DNA of 64,000 nt, taken from Omphiscola glabra. Lineage: Eukaryota; Mollusca; Gastropoda; Lymnaeidae. Of the stretch, positions 45,701 through 60,700 are shown piece after piece; positions within the stretch are counted from its first letter, which is position 1, and each line of letters opens with the position of its first letter. The notes below the pieces were generated by a model. That model had not been told where the DNA came from and searched no databases. It worked only from the letters and a program-made list of their open reading frames with translations. The DNA is taken from NCBI GenBank assembly GCA_964017045.1, contig OZ024810.1, positions 8,115,562-8,179,561 on the forward strand, in the 5' to 3' direction. Position numbers and translations under genes: made by a program.

Positions 45701-48700
45701 GTTATATATTGTACAATGACTACCAGACATCGAGCAATAATGAATGTTGCACTGTCAGCCGACAAATAGGGTGACATTCTGACATCGGGTAGATAACCGA
45801 AAGCCTCAATCATTTTCTGCCAGACAGCACTTTCTGTCTCAAGCACTTTCGGACAAAACCGAAGATAAACCGAAGCTTAACTTTTCTGTTTCTTCCGAAA
45901 CCGAAGTTAACTTCTCTGTTTTGATCGACTGAACGTGATCAAATGGCAACTTTCAACACAGAAACCGAAGCTGAAATTCGGTCGGTCTCTACTTTATAAT
46001 CTCTGTTTATCGATAAGAGCTGGTTTGCCATTCTGTAGTGTAAGGCTATCGCCATTGGCAACATTTTTGTAAAAGACATACTTAGGTACTTGTTAGTGAC
46101 TATTTCTATTGAACTCTCAACTCTTGCACATGATTATTTATTTAACTATTCTTAGTGCATGACAAATCCTTTAAATATATGAATGAAACTGAGTAAATAC
46201 TACCATGCAGTGTGTAGTATAAGTAAGTGACAGAATGGTTACCCATGATAATGGGTGCGCAAACTGCTCTTTCGTGTAGTGAAATTGAAGCAAAGACAGA
46301 CCATGAGTCATGACCAATGTTTGCCTTTCATTACAACTATGTCTGCAAAAAATGATTTAACATCCAAATATTCAAGTTATAAGGCCCTAAACTCAACTTA
46401 AATAAATAGAATATGTGAACTGAAGCAGATTAGCGAATTCTGGCATAATGAATTGGGCGGCGGATGCATCAGCAAAAGTAAGTCTGAGGTCAGTAGTGTT
46501 GATTCAGTAAGCCTAGCGCTATTAAAAAAAAGGCACTAGACTCTAATTTACAACAATATATTCTGAATAAGTATATATAACATGAATTGGGTATGTTTTA
46601 ACTTTTTGATCAGATTTATGTTGTGAAAGATGCCTCATTTTGACCCAAGATTTTCCGAAAGTTGTGTCAATCATAAAAACAAAAAAAGATATATGAAATG
46701 AGGTCAAGATGTCTTCTGAAGTGATAAGGATGAGATAGAGCAAGTATTTAAGACAAAATAGTCCTTTTATGAATAAATTATCACAAACCCTCATAAATTA
46801 AAAATAACACATTTTTCTTTGCTGACTCCGATTTACGATACAAATTTAATAGTTGTTACCCTTTAACGAAGTGGCTACTATTTTTAATTTATGCAAGCTG
46901 GTAAAGTGTCGTAAGAGTAATTTGCAAATTATTGCAGATTTCAAGTTATGTTGCCATTAAAAATGAAACCTATTGTAAAATGAGGACCTCTTGTACATAT
47001 CTGTAGCAAAGTGTATCCAGATCTTTTGAAATAGCGCAAAATATTTTAGAAACTGTTCCCTTCAATTCGGGCAATAAACTAAAAATGGTGAATTTAATTA
47101 TTCTTTTTCTAGGAAGAAAAACCATTTGAGATGAAAGGTTTAATTAACCCAAAATAAAATAGTGACTTGATACTGATATGATCATTTTCCAACAGTCGAC
47201 AGGGACTGCCCTAACTCCCTCCTGAATCTGATCAGCTATTGGATACTTTCCTTAGAAGAACTCAATTCATTATTCTTTGCAACTTTTTTTGAAAGTCTTA
47301 CCTCTTTTTCCAATTATTAGTGTTTTGTTTTGGTAAAACAAGAGATTGTGATTTGATTTAGTCAAACATAAATTCTGTTCAACATATTAAGAGGTAAATT
47401 AAGAAGCACTCACACACAGATTAATTATAGTTTAGCTCCAGCATTTGATGATCTCTTTCTTGTGTATGACAAGATTCTTTAGTTCCAATAGATGAGACAG
47501 GTGATTCACTAATAAACATTTGAATGTATTTTTTGTCTCATAAGTAATAAGTTTGGGGTATTAAATTTGTTTGTAGATTTAATGGGATATTGTGCAGATT
47601 TCATTGGTACTCAACTAGGTAAGTTGAGATATTCTGATACAAGCCCTCAAAATTCTGCATCTCCTAAACTTAAAACGAGTTTCAAAAACATTGTACAAGT
47701 TGACTTTGCTATATTTAGTCTTTGCAATAAATTGTTTTTCACAGGGAAAAGTTAAGGAACAGAGACTTTGCTAGATTTAGTCTTTGCAATAAATTGTTTT
47801 TCACAGGGAAACGTTAAGGAACAGAGACTTTGCTAGATTTAGTCTTTGCAATAAATTGTTTTTCACAGAGAAAAGTTAAGGAACAGAGACTTTGCTAGAT
47901 TTAGTCTTTGCAATAAATTGTTTTTCACAGGGAAACGTTAAGGAACAGAGACTTTGCTAGATTTAGTCTTTGCAATAAATTGTTTTTCACAGAGAAAAGT
48001 TAAGGAACAGAGACTTTGCTAGATTTAGTCTTTGCAATAAATTGTTTTTCACAGGGAAACGTTAAGGAACAGAGACTTCAGTGGCACAGTTGGGTGAAAT
48101 CTATGACAATGGCTTAAATATGCACATGAAGAACAATTTTGTCATTGGGAAATCCCAAGGCAGATGATATTTGCCAATGTATGGGACATTTTTTTTACTC
48201 ACCAGAGGCTGGTGGGGTCATCACTTTGCATCATAGGTAACACACGTCCAGCCTTGTTCTTGAATGATTGATGAATTTTTTTGCAATCATTCATCGTGGC
48301 CCTGACCCGCAAAGTGTTAGTTGTTCAGTGTTTTGCTTGGGGTGGATGGAAGCTGGCCATTATACTTTATTTATTATATGAAAGCTTGTTCTTGTCCATT
48401 AATTATTTCTTTCAGTGAAACCCAGCAGCTGCTGCAAATTTTTTATCAAGAACTGCATTTATTGTTTTAACTTTTCTTAAACATCCCTTAAGTAATTTGT
48501 TTGGCAGAGGAGTTTGTTAAATGACTTGAAAAAGTATTGAAGGATTGTCATGAAGACTGGAATTTCTAAAGACCTGATGAACAACAAAAAAGTCATTACA
48601 CACATAATTCACAAGGTTGTTGTTTTTTTTCTTCCTTTAAACTGATGTTTGTTAAATTGGTCTTTAATCATCTGAAACTTTGGGGGGGGGGGGGGGGGGA

Positions 48701-51700
48701 TTTCTTTGCTGCTGCTTGCCTTCTTCACCAGGCACCTGCTATTCCACATGCCTTCCACTCCGCTCACCTTCTTCACAACACACCTTACTTTTCCCACTTG
48801 CTATCACACAAAAAGCCATCCTCAATGTATGTCTTCCTCCCCACACACTTTAGCAGGTGACATTCTCTAGATATTAAAATTCTTGGCATTGGAGCAGCAG
48901 AAATGTGTGTGGGGTGATGGGGGTGTGTTCCTTAAAGTGCTTTCCCAAAAAGCATTCCCAAAACTGTTTTTTTTTGGTGATTTTTATTTTACCAGGGGTG
49001 GGGCCGGAAAATTGCATGTGAGGATACCTATAGATAAGCTATTAAAAAAATAAGCTATTAAAAAAATAAGCTATTAAAAAAATAATCTATTAAAAAAATA
49101 AGCTATTAAAAAGATAAGCTATTAAAAAGATAAGCTATTAAAAAGATAAGCTATTAAGAAAATAAGCTATTAAGAAAATAAGCTATTAAAAAAATAAGCT
49201 ATTAAAAAAATAAGCTATTAAAAACATAAGCTATTAAAAAAATAAGCTATTTAGAAAATAAGCTATTTAGAAAATAAGCTATTAAGAAAATAAGCTATTA
49301 AGAAAATAAGCTATTAAGAAAATAAGCTATTTAGAAAATAAGCTATTAAGAAAATAAGCTATATAGAAAATAAGCTATTTAGAAAATAAGCTATTTAGAA
49401 AATAAGCTATTTAGAAAATAAGCTATTTAGAAAATAAGCTATTAAGAAAATAAGCTATTAAAAAGATAAGCTATTAAGACAACTTGTATGAAGATTTTTT
49501 ATGTTAGAGCTGTAATGATTAATTACTTGGCAGTTGTTACATCTACTTTAATTTATCACTCTCCTTAGATATAAAGTATCAGGTAATGTACTACATTTTA
49601 CTTATTCTTTATGCCTATCAAACACGTGAGCTTTGATGTGGCCTATTGGTCCAGCTAGATGCCGCTGATTCTTTGCTTCCATCTGAAATTATACTCCAGA
49701 TATTTCATTTTGTATATTGTTGTTTGATGCTGACCTGTTGTTGCCGAAGGAATGGGATATTCCCTCAACACTGCATGTTTAATCAAGATTTTTATTTATC
49801 GTAAGCTTCCTTAATTTGGTTCAGGGACAATTATTCACCAGACAACCACTTGAGCCTGGGGTACTGCGCCATATAAAACCACCTAATAATAATAATTTTT
49901 TTTAAAAATCAGCCACCACAGCTTGTTGTATTCGTGATTATTTTTTTGTTTTCTTATTAAAGTTTACAATGAATTATGCAAATCTTTGGGAAAAGGATTT
50001 ACTATTTTTTAAAATGAAAGTTGTCAGTAAATATACCTACGAAAAAACTATAAATGTATTTTATCTCCTAATCTTTGCATTTAATTCTTTAAAATTGTCG
50101 ACCCTAGTGATTAACACCATTATCCTTCAACTTTTAGTTCACCTCCGCCTAACTTTAAACGCAAATTTAATGGGAAAAAAATTAAAAGGGCATAAAAAGA
50201 CAATGGAATGTAGCAAAAGGGATAAGGGATGGGTGAAATACTATAAATGGATTTTGGTCTGGTTGAATGCCGGCCATCTTGCTGTGGAAGAGCTGTGATT
50301 TATTTGTTACTGAACCAAGAAGGAATCTATTTTCTCTGCCTGTGAAATTAAATAACCAAGAAAGAATCTTACTGTTTTCACTTATTGTCTTCATTTGACA
50401 GAGCCCTAACAAATTGCTTGTATTTTGTCATCTTTGCAGTAGCATCATATTTGCTCTGAAATAAGAGAAAAAACTAATTTCAGAAACAAATTAAAAGCTG
50501 CGAGATACAGCGATTTTTCTCAAATATTTAAAATGATTCATTAAAAATTTAAATTTATTCTATTGCCTATAAAGTATAGGATGACTGAATTTATTAAACT
50601 TCTAATGGAAAAAATCATAGAACCTTAATCTGCAGTTTAGTCTAGTCGTATGCTATCATCATTTGGAAAACATGTCAAGAAAATGGGCATCTATGTAAAG
50701 AGAATACAGGAATAGATGTCTTGAAAAATTATTGTAAAAGATTACTAATATTTACAGCTGAATGCTAGTTTTTAACAACAAGCACAGCACATATCCCTGT
50801 TACTGCCTATTCTGATAGTAAACTGATTGTTTCTGGTCTCAGACATGAAACGAAGAGATGCTGCTGTATTAGCCTCCATTGATTGATGTATTATTTATCT
50901 ATTGAAACTAAATTTATTTTTATTTAATTTTTTTAAACACCAGACGTCAGTATTTTTTTTTTTTTTTGTAAAGTTTTAAATCATTTTTAGTTGCACTCAA
51001 AGCTCCAAGAAACCTTCGCAAACATGCTGATTATTGTAAATATATTTTTTAACTGTTTTGCGAAAACCTAGGACTAGTAATTTATTTTATTGCTGATTTA
51101 TCCAATTTTGCGAGGCATGGAGAGAATTTTTTTATTGAAATTTGTAGGACATGTGTCCCCCGCGGTTTCTAATCGTTTTTTCTTTTTGTTTTATTTAAAA
51201 GAATAATGAGAAGCTCACACGTCTTGAATTCTCTGCTAATTTTTAGTATGAATTGTATTTTTGCCAGTGGATGTTTCTGCACGGCGCGGCGGCGGCAGCA
51301 GGGGAAGTAGTAGCAGAGGAGGAAGCCGGAGTTTTTCCAGGAGCAGTAGTTCCAGCCGGGCAAGGGCAAGCCACAGCAGCATCCCGCTGTCTGGGCGCAT
51401 CATGCGTGGAAGCAGCCCATACGTCAGCTCCAACTGGAGAGCGGCAGCCATGGCTGGTATGATTTATGGAGGGATCAGATTCACGAGGATGCGTCCTCAT
51501 CAATCTGAAAGTGAGTAGATGGGGAAATTTAAGTGAAGGATTTCAGCCGCTGTTATGTCGCATCTTATTATTAGCTGAATGGATAAAAATCAATACAGCC
51601 TTATGTTCACTTATCAGCACCACATAAATCTATACAGCAGCATGTTCACTTATCAGCACCACATAAATCAATACAGCAGCGTGTTCACTTATCAGCACCA

Positions 51701-54700
51701 CATAAATCAATACAGCAGCGTGCTCACTTATCAGCACCACATGAATCTATACAGCAGCGTGTTCACTTATCAGCACCACATAAATCTATACAGCAGCGTG
51801 CTCACTTATCAGCACCACATAAATCTATACAGCAGCGTGCTCACTTATCAGCACCACATAAATCTATACAGCAGCGTGCTCACTTATCAGCACCACATAA
51901 ATCTATACAGCAGCGTGCTCACTTATCAGCACCACATAAATCTATACAGCAGCGTGCTCACTTATCAGCACCACATGGTACGTGTAGAAGCCCCAAAAAT
52001 CACTGATATTCAACATTTTGCTTTCAATAATTTGAAGGTAGGACTTGAGTGGGTTTGTTCTTTCTTTAAACACTTTGGCATACATTTTAAATGGAGGATA
52101 ACTATAAGAGAAAATTATGAAGGAAGCAAATTGAGTCTGTTGAAGAGACTATTACAGTATTAGGGAAAGGATTGAGGAGCTGGGGGGGGGGGGTGTAAAA
52201 GTTATGCACAAACTCAGGGATCCATCCCCGGAAACTCTTCTGTTTGAATTATGTGGTCACATGTTGTCGTCAAGTTAAGTTAAATGATTTAGTGGGAGGT
52301 CTTTATAACCATAAAGATCAAAGGGTTTGATATGCCTCAAGATCCACGTGGTTTCTGAGGGCATCTCATCTAGATCTCAAGGGCATCTGATACTATTTTC
52401 AGTTAAACACCAGAGTAGCAGAATGAAAGTGAGTTTGTAGAAATCCCTTCAATCTAGCGATTGCTTGTCATCCCGCCAGTGCCGACCATCTGCACCAACC
52501 AGAAGGAGAAGAGCCCAGAGGGTGCTGTGTACGGCTACTTCATATGCCCCAGGGAGAATGAGTCTGACGCGGCCGTCTACTGTTGCGGGCCTGAGAAGAG
52601 GGAGTACTGCTGTAACAGAACAGAGGCAGAAATCTACTATTCGTGAGTCCAGCTCGTGTGTCTGTTAAGTTATCTTTTGGCTTCCAATGTTTCATCATTA
52701 TATATTAAAATGTTGACACACTCTGGATTTGTTGACTGCGACGTATACATATGTTTGGGTACATACTTGATGAAGTGAGGATAATCAAACTGAAATTTGG
52801 CTTTCAAACTTTTTTTTAACCAGCTCAAGATTTGTTTACTTTAGACTTTAGGTATACATATGTTTGGGTAAAAACTTGATGAAGTAAGGATAATGAAATT
52901 GAAATTTGGCTTTCAAACTTTTTTTTTAACCAGCTCAAGATTTGTTTACTTTAGGTATACATATGTTTGGGTACATACTTGATGAAGTGAAGATAATCAA
53001 ATTGAAATTTGGCATTAAACATTTTTTTTAACCAGCTCAAGATTTGTTTACTTTAGGTATACATATGTTTGGGTAAAAATTTGATAAATTAAGGATAATA
53101 AAATTGAAATTTGGCTTTCAAACTTTTTTTTAACCAGCTCAAGATTTGTTTACTTGAGGTATGCATATGTTTGGGTAAAAACTTGATGAAGTAAGGATAA
53201 TCAAATTGAAATTGGCGTTAAAATTTTTTTTAACAAGCTAAGAGAACTAAATGTAATTTCTAAATCCAGCAATAAATTGATTTTTTTCCCCACACATTAA
53301 TAATCTGCTGTTGTGCTCTGTGAATGGACAGTTGAACAAAAAACGTTTTATAAATTCTGCTGACCACACACTTTGAAGCAAACTTCATAAATGTGACATT
53401 CCCAAAATTTTGGAGTAACTGCAATGTTTCAGTTTGGCTTCAGACTTTGTAAATGTAAATTGATATATCTTACAGCCTTTCAGCAAAGTGTTATGATAAA
53501 TGGAAATATAAATAGGTGACATTCCCAAATTTTGGTGTATTTGCAATGTTTCAGTTTGGCTTCAGATTTTGAAAATGTAAATTGAAATATCTTACAGCCT
53601 TTCAGCAAAGTGTTATGATAAATGGAAATATAAATAGGTGACATTCCCAAATTTTGGAGTAACTGCAATGTTTCAGTTTGGCTTCAGATTTTGTAAATGT
53701 AAATTGATATATCTTACAGCCTTTCAGTGAAGTGTTATGATAAATGGAACTATAAATAGGTTGACGGTCACATCACTGAACAAATTGTAATTTTTTATAA
53801 AGACAAAATTATTTCATTTAGAAAACGTTAACCCAATATTGAACTGGGTATGTTAGAAATAAGATATATAGGATGGATTCACCTCCATATTTAATTTCTC
53901 TTACTTCAGGCAAAATAGCCGCAACTCTGGAGGGGTATCTATTGGGACTATCATCGGCATTATCGTAGCCATTGTCCTTGTCATCGCCCTGGGGGCTTAC
54001 TGCTGTAAGAAACGTAAGCACGCAGGGGAGATCATTCGTAGGTTCTCCAAAAAAGGTCAGTCCAGCAATATTATTTTGATGTGTGAGAGTGAATGCAGCA
54101 CTACACAAGCACTGCAGGAGCCAGTTTCAGAACTTGTCTATGTTCATCTATGTTTACGTTTGCTTACTTTCACTCTCAAATCAGACATTCTGTAAATGCA
54201 TTTGTCGGCAGCTCAGTGTAAGCTGTCTAAACGAGATAATTTGATTTGTTTCTTAATTCCAGGACACACTTCGGTCATCATTGCAATACTCTTAAAAATT
54301 ACTATAAATTTGTAGAATTTGAATTATATTTCAATGTTGGGGATGTTTGTTGTTGTTGGTGGGACTCATTCAGCTGCTTTCTTGTGTGTCACTCCCTTCT
54401 TTTGTAATAGAACCAATGTGATGTCAAACTACTGTCATCAATGCACCATCTTCTTTCAATGTAATGTGCTCTCTCTCTACCTCTTCAATACTCACCGTGG
54501 AAAGGAATGGGTGGGGGGGGGGGGGGATACTCTTGTCCCTTCCCTATAACTAGTGATAAAGTCATGTGTAAGGGAGTTTTGATTCAATTCTTTAAATGCC
54601 CCTTTTTACCGTTTTTCAGTTTTCAGAAAACTTTTTCCACTATCACTCATGAGGTTTGAGGTGTCAACCACATTCTAGTGACCCCCCCCATGTGTACCCG

Positions 54701-57700
54701 CTCCACCACTCTTCGCTTCAACCTAATTACCTCTCAGATGCCCTTGATCTGCTAATTCCATCATTTTCCCCAATTTTCATTTGACCTACTTTACTCACTT
54801 GTAATTCTTCCTTCTGACCTACTTTACTCACTTGTAATTCTTCCTTCTGAACTAAGTCACTCACTGATCCCCTCCCTTCAACCCGACCTAATTCATTTGC
54901 TGTTCCCCTCCCTACATTCTGACCTACTTCACTCACTTTTTCCCTTCCTTCATTCTGACATAATTCACTCACTGATCCCCTTGCTTCATTCTGACCTAGT
55001 TTACCCACAATTTCCCCTTGTTGACCCAGTTAGATTCCCTACCCAGGCTCACCCACCGCCTTCCAGTCACTGTCTTCCATTATGCAGACCCTGAGATAAA
55101 AGCCCGTACTCTGAATAAGTATCTTTTTGCTTGAGATCAATTGAGTGGACCAACATCTGAGGACCATCAACTGAGTCGACCAACATCTGAGGACCATCAA
55201 CTGAGTCAACCAACATCTGGGGACTAATATCTGAGTCGACCAACATCTGAGGACCAACACCTGAGGACCAAAATCTGAGTCGACCAACATCTGAGGACCA
55301 ACATCTGAGTTGTAAACATCTGAGGGCCAACATCTGAGTCGACCAACATCTGAGGACCAACATCTGAGTTGACCAACATCTGAGGACCATCATCTGAGTT
55401 GACCAACATCTGAGGACCATCAACTGAGTCTACCAACATCTGAGGACCATCAACTGAGTCAACCAACATCTGAGGACCATCAACTGAGTCAACCAACATC
55501 TGGGGACTAATATCTGAGTCGACCAACATCTGAGGACCAACACCTGAGGACCAAAATCTGAGTCGACCAACATCTGAGGACCAACATCTGAGTTGACCAA
55601 AATCTGAGGGCCAACATCTGAGGACCAACATCTGAGTTGACCAACATCTGAGGACCATCATCTGAGTTGACCAACATCTGAGGACCATCAACTGAGTCTA
55701 CCAACATCTGAGGACCAACATCTGAGGACCATCAACTGAGTTTACCAACATCTGAGGACCATCAACTGAGTCTACAAACATCTGAGGACCATCAACTGAG
55801 TCAACCAACATCTGAGGACCATCAACTGAGTCAACCAACATCTGGGGACTAATATCTGAGTCGACCAACATCTGAGGACCAACACCTGAGGACCAACACC
55901 TGAGGACCAAAATCTGAGTCGACCAACATCTGAGGACCAACATCTGAGTTGACCAACATCTGAGGGCCAACATCTGAGTTGACCAACATCTGAGGACCAA
56001 CATCTGAGTTGACCAACATCTGAGGACCATCATCTGAGTTGACCAACATCTGAGGACCATCAACTGAGTTTACCAACATCTGAGGACCATCAACTGAGTC
56101 AACCAACATCTGAGGACCATCAACTGAGTCGCCCAACATCTGAGGACCAACATCTGAGTCGACCAACATCTGAGGATCAACATCTAAGGACCAACATCTG
56201 AGTTGACCAACATCTGAGGACCATCATCTGAGGACCAATATCTGAGTGGACCAACATCTGAGGACTATCAACTGAGTCAACCAACATCTGAGGACCAACA
56301 TCTGAGGACCATCAACTGAGTTGACCAACATCTGAGGACCATCAACTGAGTCAACCAACATCTGAGTCTACCAACATCTGAGGACCATCAACTGAGTCAA
56401 CCAGCATCTGAGGACCAACATCTGAGGACCAACATCTGAGTCAACCAACATCTGAGGACCATCAACTGAGTGGACCATCAACTGAGTTGACCAACATCTG
56501 AGGATCATCAACTGAGTCTACCAACATCTGAGGACCATCAACTGACTAGACCAACATCTGAGGACCATCAACTGACTCGACCAACATCTGAGGACCATCA
56601 ACTGAGTCAACCAACATCTGAGGACCATCAGCTGAGTCGACCAACATCTGACTTCAGCTTATTTAGTGACCTTCACCTTAAGAATGCAGAAGAACATAAT
56701 TGTCATTTAAAATGTTAAGTTTCCCCTCCACCATCTCAAACTCTCACACTCGTGCTGTCGTTCCGGGGGGGGGGGGGGTGTCCTCATTTTCAACCCATCT
56801 GTTTGTCACTCTGCCACTGTTGCTGCTGTTACATTGTATTGGCCCCGTGTGTTGATGTTTCAGGTCGTAGAAGAGGCTCTCACAGTGCACCCATACACCA
56901 CCACCATGTCACATCTCCCTCTGGCTCCGGCCTAGGTAAATTCAGGCCAGTGTTTGAAGCATGTGTCCTGGCATGTGGACTGCAATAAGACCGCACGTTG
57001 TAGAATAGATCCTCTAATATACTGGACTTGTTTGCACTGTTGTTGTCTCCTTGAAACTTAATCTATCCCACCTGGATGGTGAGGGTTTCACACACAACAG
57101 TTTTTGTTTTGCTTTGTCAACAATCAAGAGTTTTTGTGTGTTTATTAACATTGAAAACTTCATCTCTTTATAAAGATATCAAATGACATATTTTATTTAA
57201 AAAATAAGCATTCAACAAACTGGTTGTGAAAGTTTAATCCATTAACCACAAAGCATGTGTTTATTAAAGATTTAAATACTTTATCTAAATCTATTACTTC
57301 AAATTAACTAATAAAATTATTGCAAGGGGGAAGGGGTTGTATGACTGTTAGTTTTGATGACGTCTTTGACTTATCTCTCTGAAATCAAGTTACACGGTTG
57401 CTATAAGCAGACCTGTTTACTCTTACGATTTCGGCGTACAATGTATGATTTTGAGGTGTATACATTATATATACTGTATGTTTATTTTTTTACTATTAAG
57501 ATAATGTATTGAACGATTTTGTGATGATATTGTATGATTTTAAGAGTTTGAAGGTAAACAGGTCTGTATAAGGCTTGAGTAACTTTATTCAGGACGCATA
57601 ATTTTTTAATTACTTTTACATTAAACTTAACCTGTTTAGGATCTTAAAATTATTTAATATCTACTTTATATGAGAAAAATGCAGCCCAAAAAATTTCATT

Positions 57701-60700
57701 TAACTTAAAGTTGATTATTTAATCAATATTTTATCCACCCATCCACATGATTATTTAATCATTTATTTATCCACCCATCCACATGATTAAGCTAACTGAA
57801 ACATAAAACAAAATTCCCTTAATTGCATAAAGAAATGTAAAATAAAGTCATCAACTAACCCTTTGTGCAGTCTTCAACTTGCATTGATTTATTTTAACGA
57901 AAAGGATTTATTGACACACAAAAAAACGCAACATAATTGTTCACAGGTCATTGTTCTTTGGAAAGATTTAAAACTCATTTCAAATGACTCCCATGATAGA
58001 ATGTGCTCATGTTTTACAATGATAATGCCTGGCATGTTGCATATGATCTGTGACTAATTTTATCATAGTTTGTGTTTGATCCTCTGCCTGGTGGGCCTCG
58101 GCGTGTCCGCATGTGATGTTCCACTCTCTCCGTCTGTGTCTTGATTTCGAAGCATGTCTTGCATCATTTTTCAATGTTATCTCCTGCCAGAACACCACCC
58201 TAGGCATGACCACCATGGACCGCAGGCAGTCCCGTTAAACAGCCCAGACTCTCACAGCGGTATGAGTCTAATTCAGTTTCTACCTCATCATGCAGAAAAA
58301 AAATTGTTTTCTGTTGGGTTTTTTTTTTGTGTGTGTGTTTACCAACCCTCTACCATATCAGTGATTCTCAAACTAATTTTGTTGCTCTAGCCAGTACACA
58401 CGTTTCACTGCTCATTCAATTAATGTGATGCAGAGCTGTCTCAGTCAATGAATCAAAATCAGTACACCAGTTCATCGGTTGCTATGAAATATAAGAAACA
58501 TAATTTGAAAAACACTGGTGTAACTTTATGCCATTAACCTTTGTTTGCATTCAGAATCCATTGGCATTCCATCTCTGTCTAGACTATTTTGAAAAGAACC
58601 CATCGGTAATTTTAAGTTCTCGGGGTCTTCAAGAAATAAAATGGAAAAAATAGGTGAATTTTAAAAAAATATAAATAATTATCTATTAATATGAATTTTG
58701 ACAAACCGAGAGAAAAAGGGGGGAGGATTTATTATATATCCATTTAAATATCAGCATAGTTGACAATATTATTCCATTCCGTCATAGAGACCCCAGAGTA
58801 CTCAGAAGACTGAATGTCATTGATTCGTCCCAAGCAATTAGTTTTTTTCTTACTTTACCCTCTGCTAACATTATCTTCACTTATTTTCTATGCTAACATT
58901 ATCCTTACTTTATACTACCCTAACATGTATCATTAGTTTATCCAATGCTAGCATTTATCTTTTCTTATTATTCTTATTTTATCAATTATCCTATGTAGGG
59001 TTTAACTAGAGAATAAGGCTTAACTCAGATCTTTTTTTTTTTTTTTAAACAATAATTTGTGAATTGTGTTTTTAAAAAACAAAAAATATTTTTTATTTTA
59101 TATACATGATTTATTTTAAGTAGAGAATTCAATTTTCTGATCTGTCTTTGTTGAAAATTCCATTTCATCATCAGAATTTCTTTTATTTAACACATCTGAT
59201 AAACATTTAAGAAAGACACATCAACTAACGTAACAATTTTTATTGTCACCATGTCACATTTTTCAATTTTGTCAAAATTTGCAGGACTATAATTTTCTAT
59301 CTACTAAATTACACGGTGGCCATCCGACACTTTTAATTCTTATAAGTTTTGGTTTGATATTTATGTCTCTTAAGGTTTGGTTATATTTTTTGGTTAACGG
59401 AAATTCTCCTTTCTCTTAATGAATGCTGTAAATCAAACCCTTGCTGCGCACTCAATAGCAACCAGTAGAAACTAACATAAGATGGCAACTGGCTAACCCA
59501 GTGGTTCTCAACCTTCCCTATGCCGCGACCCTTTAATACAGTTCCTTACATTGTGGCGACCCCCAACCACAAAATTATTTTCGTTGCTTCTTCATAACTG
59601 TTGAGTATATGTGTTTTCCGATGGTCCTAGACGACACCTGGGAAAAGGTCATTCGACCCCCCCAAAGGTGTCGCGACCCACAGGTTGAGAACCGCTGGAC
59701 TGACACATCGATTGTCTATTTCCTTAACCCTGATCTCAAGCTTGTGAACCCCATTCAGTGTCTCTTGTAACCTACTCAACAGCTGCAAGTTTCCATTTTG
59801 TGTCTTTTTAATTCACCTTTTTTTTAAAAACATGTTGTCCGTCTCCTGCCCCCCCCCCCCTCCTTTATACAAGAAGTTTGCAGGCTTTCATACATCCATC
59901 ACCCCAATGGTTACTGGTGGTAAGGGAAAGGAAATAGTGATAAACATTGTACATAGATCATTCAGTCAAGTAGCATTGAAACATACAGTAGTCGGAATAC
60001 AGTAGTTGGTATGCCACCAGTAAACATAGTCATCTCACGGGTAAAAATAGCTTTTGAAATATTCAAATTTGATTGGCCTGTTTGGTGAAGTGCACTTTAA
60101 ATTTAATGTCCCTTACATATATCATATATAAACATAGCATCAAAAGCTGAACTCAATTACATACAAATTTACCAGCGTGCTCCCCCCTGAAGTCACAAAT
60201 CTTAATGAGAACTAATAAGTCCCTGATATGGCTAAGAGAACTCACTGAATGACTGGTTTTCTTCACTAGCGAAATAATTTAATGTAGATGTCTTGTGTTC
60301 AAATTGTTTTATTTATGTGCTGAAAATGTACAATGCAATCAAAACATATTTTCATTTGCTTGATTCAATAAAAGAATCTTATCTTATTTATGTAAGCACT
60401 TTTAGACACAATGGTGATAGTTGTAATCATGAGATAGCGCTCCATTACAAGCGTACGCTTGTTGAGATACAGTATTCTAGGATAAGTAGCATGAAACCAG
60501 TCTTTTCCTGCATGTAATAGCATCAGTTGCTTCATGGGTAATAGCTAAGCATGTTGATGTGATCCAATAGATTGTGTCAGCATTAGAATGTACTCAGCTG
60601 CTGAAGATCACTGAGAATGAAGTATGGTACATGAGAGCTCAAGATATAGTTCTTAATTACAAGGGAAAGTTATAAATTACAAGGGAAAGTTATTAATTAC

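Larger units (their letters stand above)
42714..51267 (+). other. intron 1 (8,554 bp)
   Basis: Phase 1, GTAAGT donor and TTTTTGCCAG acceptor. It holds a 1.4-kb hAT element, a 62-bp and a 16-bp minisatellite, a CA tract near 43695 and a C run at 44824-44843. Apart from these it is AT-rich with no other gene that I can support. Confidence 0.75.

Noticed and set aside
49969..50298. 109-codon plus frame in intron 1
   Set aside because: AT-rich, hydrophobic and Lys-rich composition typical of chance frames; no splice sites in phase with the gene.
51579..52163. 194-codon plus frame in intron 2
   Set aside because: A 39-bp array inside an intron bounded by well-supported exons; no matching splice sites in phase 1.
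52480..54055. Calling the gene a true Shisa orthologue
   Set aside because: The six-cysteine pattern and PY tail fit the wider Shisa-like superfamily, but YFICP and YCCGPxxxxYCC look closer to the CX module, and the Arg/Gly/Ser-rich N-terminus is not typical of Shisa. I keep the broader label.
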